Assembly: GCF_001279005.1 (NCBI RefSeq)
Contig: NZ_LGCN01000051.1
Location: 1 to 64,000 of the forward strand
DNA from: Streptomyces caelestis
Lineage (GTDB): Bacteria > Actinomycetota > Actinomycetes > Streptomycetales > Streptomycetaceae
Length of the DNA stretch: 64,000 nt
Direction of reading: 5' to 3'
Part shown: positions 48,639 to 56,804 of the stretch, one piece after another
Layout: every line of letters begins with the position of its first letter
How positions within the stretch are numbered: the stretch's first letter is position 1
The notes under the pieces: model-generated
Database searches by the model: none
Told to the model about the DNA's origin: nothing
What the model saw: the letters and a program-made list of their open reading frames with translations, nothing else
Program-made: the position numbers and the translations under genes

Positions 48639-48828
48639 GACCCCGGACCCCAGGGGGCGGGCATGCGTTCCGCGGCATGTACGGCCGGCGGCTCGACCGC
48701 GTCGCCGAACGAGGCGGGTCCGCTTCCCCGCGTACGCCCCGGAGGAACGCCGTCGGCTGGTCGATGCCGCGCACCGTCCCCGTGCGCACCGGGGCAGCGG
48801 GTGTTCATCGAGGCCGAGGACCAGCGCG

Positions 48829-49788
48829 TCATGCGGTTCCGCCTCGCCGGGCGCGGACCGCAGCCGGCGCGCCCGCAGCTGCCGTACGGGAGAAGGGCGC
48901 CCAGCGGGAGAGGCCGAAGCCGGCGCCCTCGCGGCGGATCTCGAAGGCGCCGTGGCCGGGCAGATGGGCGGGGAGCACGAGGGCGTTGTGGTCGGCCGCG
49001 TAGGCGAACATCCGTGCCCGGCTGGCGCGGGCGGCGTCCTCGTCCTCCTCGAAGCAGCTGTTGAGGTGGGGCTCGTGGATCTGGATCGCGCCGTGCAGCA
49101 GGTCACCGGCGAACACCGCCCGGTCGCCCTCGGACTCCAGGTGGACGACCGAGGAACCCGGGGTGTGCCCGGGGGCCGGTTCGAGTCGGAGGTGGGCGTC
49201 GATGACGTAGGAGTCCTCCCAGGTCGTGACGAGCCCCGCGTCGATCACCGGCTGGACGCTGTCCTCGTAGACGTTCTGGTTCCCCCGGCCGAACCGGGTG
49301 CGGTGCAGGTTGTCGGGATGCCAGTACGTGACGTCGGTCTGCGGCATCAGGTACGTTGCGTTGGGGAAGGTGGGCACCCAGTCGCGTCCGTCGAGACGGG
49401 TGTTCCAGCCGACGTGGTCGTCGTGCAGATGCGTGTTGACGACGAGGTCGACGTCCTCCGGCCGGACGCCGGCCGCGGCCAGGTTTCCCAGGTAGTCGGT
49501 GTCCAGGTACGACCAGATCGGTTGCAGGGGACGGTACTTGCCGTTGCCCGCACCGGTGTCGATCACGATGACCCCGCCCTCGCTGCGCAGCACCCAGGAC
49601 TGGGTGGCGACGCGGGTCAGGTCGGTGCGGGCGTCCCAGTGGTCCGGGTCCAGCAGGGCGGCGTGCCGCTGCCATTGCTCCGGCTCGCTGCCGGGGAAGA
49701 ACACGTCGGTCGTCATCGGTGAGACGTCGGAGAACTCGATGACGCGGGTGATCTCGACGTCTCCCAGTTTCAGGGTGGTGGTGGGCAT
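48829..49788 (-). CDS. MBL-fold hydrolase, lactonase-like
   Basis: 319 residues. Metal motif 'VVNTHLHDDHVGWNTR' (HxHxDH), then 'PAPGHTPGSSVVHL' (His), 'AVFAGDLLHGAIQIHEP' (Asp) and 'LVLPAHLPGHGAFEI' (His). The layout fits the AHL-lactonase/quorum-quenching and related N-acyl hydrolase branch. Its last ~25 residues are low-complexity. It is divergent from an MmyB-like regulator with 154 nt between, which probably controls it. Substrate unknown; a lactone or ester is likely. Confidence 0.86.
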   Translation of the reverse strand: MPTTTLKLGDVEITRVIEFSDVSPMTTDVFFPGSEPEQWQRHAALLDPDHWDARTDLTRVATQSWVLRSEGGVIVIDTGAGNGKYRPLQPIWSYLDTDYLGNLAAAGVRPEDVDLVVNTHLHDDHVGWNTRLDGRDWVPTFPNATYLMPQTDVTYWHPDNLHRTRFGRGNQNVYEDSVQPVIDAGLVTTWEDSYVIDAHLRLEPAPGHTPGSSVVHLESEGDRAVFAGDLLHGAIQIHEPHLNSCFEEDEDAARASRARMFAYAADHNALVLPAHLPGHGAFEIRREGAGFGLSRWAPFSRTAAAGAPAAVRARRGGTA

Positions 49789-49930
49789 GTGTCTCCCTCG
49801 TTCGGAGCGGGGGCCGCGGAACGACGTCCGCGGCAGGCCGTGCCCTCGACTCTGCGGGCCCCCGGCCGGGGCGGCCAGCCCCGCTCCTGCCTACCCCTGC
49901 CAGGTGCAGGCTGCGGGCGTCGCCGCCGCG

Positions 49931-49936
49931 CATACT
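49931..49936 (+). promoter_or_regulatory. -10 box of a probable leaderless transcript
   Basis: CATACT ends 6 nt before the ATG at 49943, supporting this start for the MmyB-like regulator. Confidence 0.5.
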
Positions 49937-49942
49937 GGGCCC

Positions 49943-50800
49943 ATGGACCGCAGATCACCGCTCGGCGAGTTCCTGAGGGCGCGGCGGGCGCGGTTGAGCC
50001 CGGACGACGTCGGCCTGCCCCGGTACGGGGACCGGCGCCGGGTGCCCGGGCTGCGCCGGGAGGAGGTCGCGATGCTCGCGGGGGTCAGCGCCGGCTACTA
50101 CACGCGGCTCGAACAGGGACAGCCGGTCAACGCCTCGGCGGAGGTCCTCGACGCGATCGCGACCGCCCTGCGACTGACCCGGGCCGAGCGGGAACACCTG
50201 CACGTCCTGTCGACGACGCGTCACCGGGCCCGGCCGGCGACGCCCCGCACGGAGCACGCCTCCGCCGATCTGCGCGCGCTGCTGACCACCATGGACCACG
50301 TGCCCGCCCTCGTCGTGGGCCGCCGCAACGACGTGCTGGCCTGGAACGCGGCCGGGCACGCGCTGCTCGCCGGGCACCTGGATCCCGCCTCGCCCGACGG
50401 CCCCGACACCCGCCCCAACCTGTCCCGGCTGGTCTTCCTGGACGCCCCCACCCGCGCCCTCTACCGTGACTGGCCCGCCAAGGCCCGCGCCGTGGTCGGC
50501 AACCTGCGCAACCTGACGGCCCGCGATCCGAAGGACGCCCGCCTCGCCGCGTTGCTCGGCGAACTGAGGAACCGCAGCCCCGAGTTCACCGCCCTGTGGG
50601 ACGAACACACCGTCGACCCCTGCGGCCGCGACGTCCACGCCCTGGCACACCCGGTCGTCGGGGACCTCACCGTCACGCAGCAGGCGTTCCGGGTCCCGCA
50701 GGAACCGCATCAGTCCCTCGTCACCCTCACCGCGGAGCCCGGATCCCCCTCCGCCGCGGCCCTGACGACGCTGCGACGGACGTGCGGCGCCGTCCCGTGA
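49943..50800 (+). CDS. XRE-family regulator with MmyB-like ligand-binding domain
   Basis: 285 residues. The helix-turn-helix ('LGEFLRARRARLSPDDVGLP' and 'GLRREEVAMLAGVSAGYYTRLEQG') occupies the first ~80 residues and is characteristic of the MmyB class. The C-terminal domain ('VPALVVGRRNDVLAWNAAGHALL' and 'SPEFTALWDEHTV') is PAS-like and binds fatty acids in MmyB relatives. These regulators usually control an adjacent divergent redox or hydrolase gene; here that is the MBL-fold hydrolase at 48829-49788. The ATG is chosen from the -10 placement, giving a leaderless message. Confidence 0.9.
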   Translation: MDRRSPLGEFLRARRARLSPDDVGLPRYGDRRRVPGLRREEVAMLAGVSAGYYTRLEQGQPVNASAEVLDAIATALRLTRAEREHLHVLSTTRHRARPATPRTEHASADLRALLTTMDHVPALVVGRRNDVLAWNAAGHALLAGHLDPASPDGPDTRPNLSRLVFLDAPTRALYRDWPAKARAVVGNLRNLTARDPKDARLAALLGELRNRSPEFTALWDEHTVDPCGRDVHALAHPVVGDLTVTQQAFRVPQEPHQSLVTLTAEPGSPSAAALTTLRRTCGAVP

Positions 50801-50851
50801 CCTCGGCAGGCGGGCCTGCCGACCGGTGAACCCGGGCCGCCGTAAGGGCGC

Positions 50852-51664
50852 TCACTCCGGCCGTGCGGCGGACGCGGCCGCGGCGGCCGTGGCCAGCGGA
50901 TCGCGGAGCGGACGGCCCAGCAGGTCCGCGAGGTCGTGGGTGGTGCCGTCCAGGAAGCCGTGCCGGACGCCGGTGGCGATCGAGACCAGCATGGGCGGCT
51001 GGAACGGCAGCAGCCCCGGGGTCTCGTCGAGGAGCCTGCGCCGGTACTCGCCCAGGCCGACGGAGCGGTGCGGGACCCCCAGCCGCGTCGCCACCCGCTC
51101 CGCCGTGACCGGCGTGCCGACGAGGTCGAGGACGCGCCCGGAGTGCCGCGCCGGATCGGCCGCGACGAGCGCCGCCGCGTCGGCGAGGTCGGCCCGCGCG
51201 ACCGCGGCCAGGGCCCCGTCGCCGAACGCGGATTCCAGGGCTCCGTCCGTCCACATCAGGAGACCGCCGAACAGTTCGGCGTAGAGGCCGTTGCGCAGGA
51301 TCGTCCACGCCAGGCCGCTCCGGCGCACGAGGCGTTCGGTCGCACGGTGGGCCAGTGCGAAACCGAGATGGTCGCCGGCGCCGGTCAGGCTGGTGTAGAC
51401 GACGTGGCGGACACCGTCGCGGCGGGCGGCGTCCAGGACCGCCGTGTGCCGCGCGAGGACCTGGTCGTCCTCGGCGTAACCGGCGGAGACCAGCACCAGG
51501 GTCGACACGCCCGCCAGGTCGAGGCCCGGGGGGTCGTCGAAGTCGAGCCGCCGCGTTCCGTCGTCCGGCGTGCGGCTGCCGCCCGTGGCGGCGGCGCCGT
51601 CGGCGCGCAACCGCGCGAGAACGGCCGAGCCGAGGTTCCCGTTCGCTCCGGTCACCAAGATCAT
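50852..51664 (-). CDS. NmrA-like NAD(P)-binding protein, QorB-like quinone reductase
   Basis: 270 residues. 'MILVTGANGNLGSAVLARLRADG' is the NmrA-type glycine motif (GxxGxxG), 'VVYTSLTGAGDHLGFALAHRATERLVRRSGLAWTILRNGLYAE' is the substrate-side region of the QorB/atypical SDR branch, and no catalytic YxxxK is present, as expected. QorB reduces quinones with NADPH. A divergent HxlR gene with an N-terminal Cys pair recreates the qor2/qorR arrangement known from Corynebacterium glutamicum, so redox-controlled quinone detoxification is a reasonable inference. Confidence 0.84.
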   Translation of the reverse strand: MILVTGANGNLGSAVLARLRADGAAATGGSRTPDDGTRRLDFDDPPGLDLAGVSTLVLVSAGYAEDDQVLARHTAVLDAARRDGVRHVVYTSLTGAGDHLGFALAHRATERLVRRSGLAWTILRNGLYAELFGGLLMWTDGALESAFGDGALAAVARADLADAAALVAADPARHSGRVLDLVGTPVTAERVATRLGVPHRSVGLGEYRRRLLDETPGLLPFQPPMLVSIATGVRHGFLDGTTHDLADLLGRPLRDPLATAAAAASAARPE

Positions 51665-51751
51665 GTCAGTCGAAGTCTTCCGTCGTGGTTCTCATCGGTA
51701 ACTACGCTTGATCCTCGACCGCACGCAGCCCGGCCACAAGAAGGCATCCTG

Positions 51752-52174
51752 ATGTCACTCACGCACACGGGGGTAACCACCGCCCCCGCCGAACTCGATC
51801 CCTGCGGACGGGAGGACCACCCCGACTGCGGCATCCGCGACGTCCTGGACCGCATCGGGGACAAGTGGTCGGTGCTCGTGATCGTCGAACTGGCGGGCGG
51901 ACCCCGCCGGTTCCGTGAACTCCAGCGCGCCGTCGAGGGCATCTCCCAGCGCATGCTCACCCTGACGGTGCGCAGGCTCGAACGCGACGGCCTCGTGCTG
52001 CGCACCGTGTACCCGACGGTCCCGGCCCGGGTCGACTACCGCCTCACCGGGACGGGGGCCGGCCTGACCCATCTGGTCAAAGCACTCGCCGACTGGTCCC
52101 TGGCCCACCGCGGGGCCATCGCCGAGGCGCGCCGCGCCTACGACCGGGCCCACCCCGACCACGACATCCGCTGA
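51752..52174 (+). CDS. HxlR-family regulator with N-terminal cysteines (QorR-like)
   Basis: 140 residues. 'DPCGREDHPDCGIRDVLDRIGDKWSVLVIVELAGGPRRFRELQRAVEGISQRMLTLTVRRLERDGLV' spans the HxlR winged helix. Two Cys (residues ~18 and 25) precede it, in the place of the redox-sensing Cys of QorR. It is divergent from the NmrA/QorB-like gene with an 87-nt shared region holding GTAACTACG near 51698, the probable promoter. Oxidation of the Cys would release repression, by analogy with QorR. Sensing is inferred. Confidence 0.85.
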   Translation: MSLTHTGVTTAPAELDPCGREDHPDCGIRDVLDRIGDKWSVLVIVELAGGPRRFRELQRAVEGISQRMLTLTVRRLERDGLVLRTVYPTVPARVDYRLTGTGAGLTHLVKALADWSLAHRGAIAEARRAYDRAHPDHDIR

Positions 52175-52340
52175 CGGGGATCCTCGCCCCGCTCCGGGAT
52201 CCCGGCGACAGGTCACGTGGTCCCGCAACGGGTCCTTCCCGCCCCGGTCGAGGCGGCGGCCCGGAACGAGGGACACGGTGACGTGCCGGACACGTGGGAC
52301 GAGGCCCCGGCCTCCCGCGGCCCCGGTGGGGGCGGGGAAC

Positions 52341-52667
52341 CTAGCCCGTGAACTCGGGCGCCTGGTAGGGCGTCCACCAGCTGAGCAACCCCCAGACCCC
52401 GAGCGCGAGCGCGCCCGCCGCGACCACGGCCGCGAGCCAGGGGCGGCGCAGCGCGCGCAGGGTGAGCAGCCAGGCGGCGAGCGGGACGAGCGCGCCGCCG
52501 GCGGCGATGAGCGGGAGGTCGACGTAGAGGACGCTCAGGTCCCGGTGCATGCCCTCGAACCCGCCGTGGACGCTGACCCGCGCCCGCGGCGCCCAGGCGC
52601 CCGCCGCGACCACCGCGCCGAAGGCCGCAAGGAGGATGCCCGCACAGCCCAGTCTCTCTTCCCGCAT
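52341..52667 (-). CDS. Small membrane protein, three predicted helices
   Basis: 108 residues. Hydrophobic segments near residues 8-26 ('CAGILLAAFGAVVAAGAWA'), 46-70 ('VLYVDLPLIAAGGALVPLAAWLLTL') and 76-97 ('AAVVAAGALALGVWGLLSWW') with short Arg-rich connections; the positive loops suggest the N-terminus inside. No family recognised. The upstream 166 nt (52175-52340, between convergent genes) shows no other gene. Confidence 0.6.
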   Translation of the reverse strand: MREERLGCAGILLAAFGAVVAAGAWAPRARVSVHGGFEGMHRDLSVLYVDLPLIAAGGALVPLAAWLLTLRALRRPWLAAVVAAGALALGVWGLLSWWTPYQAPEFTG

Positions 52668-52709
52668 ACCTTGATCCGACGTGATCGTCCCGGCGGTGGT
52701 TCCCGGGCC

Positions 52710-53918
52710 CTACTGCCGGTATCCGCTCAGGAACCGCCCGATCCGGCCGATCGCCGTCTCCAGGACGTCCGCGTGGGGGAGGGTGAGGATGCGGAAGTGG
52801 TCGGGGGAGGGCCAGTTGAAGCCGGTGCCCTGGACGACCTGGATCTTCTCCCGCAGCAGCAGGTCGAGGACGAACCTCTCGTCGTCGTGGATCTCGTGCA
52901 CCTTCGGGTCCAGCCGCGCGAACGCGTACAGCGCGCCCTTCGGCTTCACGCAGCTCACGCCGGGGATCTCGTTCAGCTTCTCCCAGGCCACGTCCCGCTG
53001 TTCGCGCAGTCGTCCGCCGGGCTCGGTGAGCTCGTGGATGGACTGGCGGCCGCCGAGCGCGGCCTGGATGGCGTACTGGGCGGGCGCGTTGGCGCACAGC
53101 CGCATGGAGGCCAGCATGGTCAGGCCCTCGAGGTAGTCCTTCGCGTGCTGCTTCGGACCGGTGACCACCAGCCAGCCGGAGCGGAAGCCCGCCACGCGGT
53201 AGGTCTTGGACAGGCCGCAGAAGGTGAGGACGACCAGGTCGGGGGCGAGTGCGGCGGTGCAGTGGTGCACGGCGTCGTCATAGAGGATCCGGTCGTAGAT
53301 CTCGTCGGCGAAGACCATCAGGCCGTGCCGACGGGCCAGGTCGAGGATGCCCTCGAGCACCTCCTTCGGATAGACGGCGCCCGTCGGGTTGTTGGGGTTG
53401 ATGACGACCACGGCCTTGGTGCGGTCCGTGATCTTCGCGGCCATGTCGTCCAGGTCCGGGTACCAGTCGGCCTGTTCGTCGCACAGGTAGTGGACCGCCT
53501 TGCCGCCCGCGAGGTTGGTCACCGCGGTCCACAGGGGGAAGTCCGGTGCGGGGATCAGGACCTCGTCGCCGTCCTCCAGCAGGGCCTGCACGGCCATGGA
53601 CACCAGCTCGGAGACGCCGTTGCCGAGGAAGACGTCGTCGACGTCGACCTCCAGGCCCAGGGTCTGGTAGCGCTGCGCCACCGCGCGGCGGGCGGAGAGG
53701 ACGCCGCGGGAGTCGGTGTAGCCGTGCGCCCGGGGCAGCATCCGGATCATGTCCTGGAGGATCTCCTCCGGCGCCTCGAAACCGAACAGGGCCGGGTTGC
53801 CGGTGTTCAGGCGCAGCACGCTGTGCCCCGCCTCCTCCAGCGCGTTGGCGTGCTCGATCACCGGACCGCGGATCTCGTAACAGACCTCGCTGAGCTTGCT
53901 CGACTGCCGGAACTCCAT
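52710..53918 (-). CDS. alaA: PLP-dependent aminotransferase, AlaA type
   Basis: 402 residues, nearly colinear with E. coli AlaA (glutamate-pyruvate aminotransferase): 'SSKLSEVCYEIRGPVIEHANALEEAGH', 'LNTGNPALFGFEAPEEIL', 'LGNGVSELVSMAVQALL', 'VINPNNPTGAVYPKEVLEGI', 'FADEIYDRILYDDAVHH' (PLP-binding Asp and Tyr) and 'GLSKTYRVAGFRSGW' with the PLP Lys. It interconverts alanine/pyruvate and glutamate/2-oxoglutarate. GAGGGGA lies upstream of the ATG. The divergent HxlR-like regulator gene and the CTTGG dyads between them suggest it is regulated locally. Confidence 0.92.
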   Translation of the reverse strand: MEFRQSSKLSEVCYEIRGPVIEHANALEEAGHSVLRLNTGNPALFGFEAPEEILQDMIRMLPRAHGYTDSRGVLSARRAVAQRYQTLGLEVDVDDVFLGNGVSELVSMAVQALLEDGDEVLIPAPDFPLWTAVTNLAGGKAVHYLCDEQADWYPDLDDMAAKITDRTKAVVVINPNNPTGAVYPKEVLEGILDLARRHGLMVFADEIYDRILYDDAVHHCTAALAPDLVVLTFCGLSKTYRVAGFRSGWLVVTGPKQHAKDYLEGLTMLASMRLCANAPAQYAIQAALGGRQSIHELTEPGGRLREQRDVAWEKLNEIPGVSCVKPKGALYAFARLDPKVHEIHDDERFVLDLLLREKIQVVQGTGFNWPSPDHFRILTLPHADVLETAIGRIGRFLSGYRQ

Positions 53919-53944
53919 GCGCCGCTTCCCCTCACGTCGTGTTG

Positions 53945-53980
53945 CTTGGTTTTACCAAGTGGGAGCTTGGAAAGTCCAAC
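53945..53980. promoter_or_regulatory. Two tandem CTTGG/CCAAG-type operators
   Basis: CTTGGT-TTT-ACCAAG (53945-53959) and CTTGGA-AAG-TCCAAC (53966-53980) are aligned dyads 21 nt apart, i.e. two turns of the helix. The second overlaps TTGGAA (53967-53972), the likely -35 of the HxlR-like gene. Both also lie upstream of alaA on the other strand. Confidence 0.72.
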
Positions 53981-53988
53981 AACATGTC

Positions 53989-53994
53989 TAGACT
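53989..53994 (+). promoter_or_regulatory. -10 box of the HxlR-like gene
   Basis: TAGACT lies 16 nt after TTGGAA and 7 nt before the ATG at 54002, so the transcript is probably leaderless and the ATG at 53984, which overlaps this box, is excluded. Confidence 0.6.
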
Positions 53995-54001
53995 GCGTCG
54001 C

Positions 54002-54628
54002 ATGTCACCACGCCGAAGCTACGACCAGTACTGTTCCGCAGCCCGCGCGCTCGACGCCGTCGGCGACCGCTGGACCCTGCTGATCGTCCGGGAACTCCTC
54101 GCGGGACCGCGCCGCTACACCGACCTGCACGCGGACCTGCCCGGCGTCAGCACGGACGTACTGGCCTCCCGGCTCAAGGACATGGAGCGCGACGGCCTCG
54201 CCACCCGCCGCCGGCTGCCCCCGCCCGGAGCGGCGTACGTCTACGAACTCACCCCGCGCGGAAGCGCGTTGCTGCCCGTCCTCCAGTCCCTGGGCGCCTG
54301 GGGCGAGGCCGAACTGGGCGAGCGGCGCCCCACGGACGCGGTGCGGGCCCACTGGTTCGCGCTGCCCCTGCTGCGCGCCCTGGAGGGCGAGGGGCTGGTC
54401 GAAGTCCGCCTGGAGGAGGGCAGGTTCCACCTGCACGTCGGCGCCGGGGGCGGCCCCGTGTACGGCGACGGCCCCGCCCCCGGGGAGCCCGACGCCCTGC
54501 TCTGCCTGGACACCGCCGTCTGTACGGCGATCAGCCGCGGCGAGCTGACCCTGGCCGACGCGATCCGCGCGGGACGGGTCGAGGTGACGGGCGACGGCAC
54601 GCTCGCCAAGGCCCTGCGGGACACCTGA
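54002..54628 (+). CDS. HxlR-like regulator with C-terminal SCP2-like extension
   Basis: 208 residues. The first ~110 are an HxlR winged helix ('YDQYCSAARALDAVGDRWTLLIVRELLAGPRRYTDLHADLPGVSTDVLASRLKDMERDGLA'), with Cys8 in the position of a possible redox sensor. The remaining ~95 residues ('AHWFALPLLRALEGEGLVEVRLEEGRFHLHV' to 'LTLADAIRAGRVEVTGDGTLAKALR') resemble an SCP2/sterol-carrier-like domain, as in other regulators of this fusion class, and may bind a lipophilic effector. It is divergent from alaA, and the dyads between them look autoregulatory. Confidence 0.82.
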   Translation: MSPRRSYDQYCSAARALDAVGDRWTLLIVRELLAGPRRYTDLHADLPGVSTDVLASRLKDMERDGLATRRRLPPPGAAYVYELTPRGSALLPVLQSLGAWGEAELGERRPTDAVRAHWFALPLLRALEGEGLVEVRLEEGRFHLHVGAGGGPVYGDGPAPGEPDALLCLDTAVCTAISRGELTLADAIRAGRVEVTGDGTLAKALRDT

Positions 54629-54638
54629 GACGAAAAAG

Positions 54639-54667
54639 CGGAAGGCCCGCACGGGGCGGGCCTTCCG
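54639..54667. terminator. Bidirectional terminator between the regulator and the secreted-protein genes
   Basis: A perfect 12-bp stem (54639-54650 with 54656-54667, arms CGGAAGGCCCGC and its complement) with a 5-nt loop, between converging genes. A short A-run (54632-54637) on the left would give the U-tract for minus-strand transcripts. Confidence 0.8.
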
Positions 54668-54675
54668 GGAGGGCG

Positions 54676-55485
54676 TCACGCGGTCGGCGGCACTCCGGGC
54701 GGACGCCCGGACCCCCGCGTCAGCCGGTAGCCGGCGACGCCCGCCAGGGCGGCCAGGACGCCGCCCGCCGCCGTCCATGTCCAGCGGTCGGACCACCAGC
54801 CGGAGGTCCAGCCGTCCTCGGGCTCCAGATCGGCCAGGACGGCGGTGGGCGAGTCGTCGTCCTTCGCTCCCTCCGGCTCGGCGCGCGTCGCGATGCCCGG
54901 CACCAGCGGTTCGGACAGCGCGCCGTCCACGGCCGCCGCGCCGCCCATGTCCTTGGACTCGACCCGCAGTTCGGCGTTCACCGGCTGGCCCAGGTCGGCC
55001 GTGGACAGGCGCAGCGCCGTGAGGCGGACGTAGTACGTGCCCGGCAGCGGGTCGTTCGCCCACGGCTCCGACCAGGCGCGGACCGTGCGCAGCACGCACT
55101 CCAGCTCCACCGAGGGCCGGTCCGCCCCGGCGGTGCGGGTCTGCGCGCCGTACTGGCAGGCCTGGCGGCGGCGCAGACCGTCGTACACGTCGATCTGCCA
55201 GGTCTCGGCCGCGTGGCTCTCCGGCAGCTTCACCGTCGCGCGGACGGTGGGGCGCTGCCCGGCGTCCGCCGGGAACGACCAGTACAGGTAGTCGCCCGTG
55301 GAGGCGCGCGCGGTGGCGGTCCGCCCCTGCGCGACCTCCGTCGCCGTGCGGAACGAGGTGCCCGCGCGGGTGGGCGCCCCGTCGTCCCCGGACGCGCCGG
55401 GGGAGGGGGAGGAGTCGGCCGCGGCGGGGGCGGCGGCCAGCCCGAGCGTCAGCAGGGCGGCACTCAGTACACGTACGGCGCGCAT
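54676..55485 (-). CDS. Secreted, membrane-anchored protein coupled to the VWA gene
   Basis: 269 residues. A signal peptide ('VLSAALLTLGLAAAPAAA') is followed by an acidic Ser/Pro linker, then a beta-rich domain ('TATARASTGDYLYWSFPADAGQRPTVRATVKLP' and 'PLPGTYYVRLTALRLS') reminiscent of bacterial pre-peptidase C-terminal or carbohydrate-binding folds. The C-terminus has one membrane span ('WTAAGGVLAALAGVAGYRL'). The ATG shares a base with the VWA gene stop (TGATG), so the two extracellular proteins are made together. Binding partner or ligand unknown. Confidence 0.68.
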   Translation of the reverse strand: MRAVRVLSAALLTLGLAAAPAAADSSPSPGASGDDGAPTRAGTSFRTATEVAQGRTATARASTGDYLYWSFPADAGQRPTVRATVKLPESHAAETWQIDVYDGLRRRQACQYGAQTRTAGADRPSVELECVLRTVRAWSEPWANDPLPGTYYVRLTALRLSTADLGQPVNAELRVESKDMGGAAAVDGALSEPLVPGIATRAEPEGAKDDDSPTAVLADLEPEDGWTSGWWSDRWTWTAAGGVLAALAGVAGYRLTRGSGRPPGVPPTA

Positions 55486-56759
55486 CAGTTGGTCCTCCAG
55501 ACGGCGACCCGCCAGCGTGACAGCCAGCCCCAGACGAGACCGGCGAGGAAGCCGGTGAGGATCAGCGCGCCGAGCAGCCACCAGCCCCGGCCGAGACCGA
55601 AGGAGGCCACGTCGTCCGCGCCGTCCGGCGCGTCCACGACGTCGACCGTCAGCTCCAGCGGAAGACCGGGCGTGGTCTTCACCCCGGAGTCCGCCGAGAA
55701 GGAGGTGGTCACCGCCAGGCACACGGTCTCGGCGGCGGGCTTGCCGCTGTCGTCGTCGTCCCGCTCGGGCTTCGGGTACCGCAGCCCGGTGGACAGCACG
55801 TCCGTACGGCCGGTGCCGGTCGCCTCGCCGCGCACGATCTCCCGGTCGTGCACGGTGACGGCCCGCAGCAGCACGCCGTGGTCCGGGCGCACGGCGCGGT
55901 CCGCCGCCACGCTCACCGAGGCGCGCAGCTCCTGCCCCGACAGCAGCTCCACGCGGTACCAGCGCTGCTGCCCGAACTCCGCACGGTCGGTGTAGAGGCC
56001 GGACTCCAGCACCGGCGCCTTCTCGCACGAGCCGGCGCCCTGGGCGGCCACCGGCGTCACCACGGGCTCGGCCGCGCGGTCCACCAGCTCGTTCACCCGG
56101 TCGGTGAGTTCGTCCTGGTGCTCGACCGAGGTGTACGTGCCGCCGGTCGCCTCGGCGATGCAGCTGAGCTGCCGGCTCAGCTTGGCGTTCGGCACCAGGC
56201 CCAGGGTGTCGATGGTCAGGCCGATGCCCTTGGCCGCGATCTCCCGGGCCACCTCGCACGGGTCGAGCGGGGCGCAGGTGTCCTCGCCGTCGCTGATCAG
56301 CACGATCCGCTTGGAGCCGGCGCCGCCCTCGAGGTCGTCGGCCGCCTTCAGCAGGGCGGGGCCGATCGGGGTCCAGCCCGTCGGGGTGAGCGTGGCCACC
56401 GCCGTCTTGGCCTCGGTGCGGTCCAGCGGGCCGACCGGGTAGAGCTGCGCGGTGTCCTTGCAGCCCTCCTTGCGGTCGTCGCCGGGGTAGTTCGCGCCCA
56501 GCGTGCGGATGCCCAGCTCGACCTCCTCCGGCGTCGCGTCCAGCACCTCGTTGAACGCCTGCTTCGCCGCCGCCATCCGGGACTGCCCGTCGATGTCCTT
56601 GGCCCGCATCGAGCCGCTCACATCGAGGAGGAGGTTCACCTTCGGCGCGTCCTGGCCCGTGGGTTCACCGGCGGCCGCCCCGGCCGGGAAGGCGAGCCCG
56701 GCCGTCAGTGCGGCGAGCAGGGCACAGGCGCCTGCCACCGGCCGTTTTCTTCTGATCAT
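55485..56759 (-). CDS. Secreted von Willebrand factor A domain protein, membrane-anchored
   Basis: 424 residues. The signal peptide ends near residue 31 ('AGAAAG'). The VWA domain (~40-220) has the MIDAS motif 'LLLDVSGSM' (D-x-S-x-S), the Thr ('TLTPTGWTPIGPAL') and Asp ('VLISDGEDTC') that complete metal binding. A second beta-rich domain like that of the downstream protein lies at ~235-390, and a membrane span ('WWLLGALILTGFLAGLVWGW') closes it. VWA domains bind partner proteins through a metal ion. The paired protein is encoded immediately downstream with a TGATG overlap. Confidence 0.86.
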   Translation of the reverse strand: MIRRKRPVAGACALLAALTAGLAFPAGAAAGEPTGQDAPKVNLLLDVSGSMRAKDIDGQSRMAAAKQAFNEVLDATPEEVELGIRTLGANYPGDDRKEGCKDTAQLYPVGPLDRTEAKTAVATLTPTGWTPIGPALLKAADDLEGGAGSKRIVLISDGEDTCAPLDPCEVAREIAAKGIGLTIDTLGLVPNAKLSRQLSCIAEATGGTYTSVEHQDELTDRVNELVDRAAEPVVTPVAAQGAGSCEKAPVLESGLYTDRAEFGQQRWYRVELLSGQELRASVSVAADRAVRPDHGVLLRAVTVHDREIVRGEATGTGRTDVLSTGLRYPKPERDDDDSGKPAAETVCLAVTTSFSADSGVKTTPGLPLELTVDVVDAPDGADDVASFGLGRGWWLLGALILTGFLAGLVWGWLSRWRVAVWRTN

Positions 56760-56804
56760 CGGCGGATCCTATTGATCGGGAGCGCCGTGCTCCAAAACGG
56801 GCCG

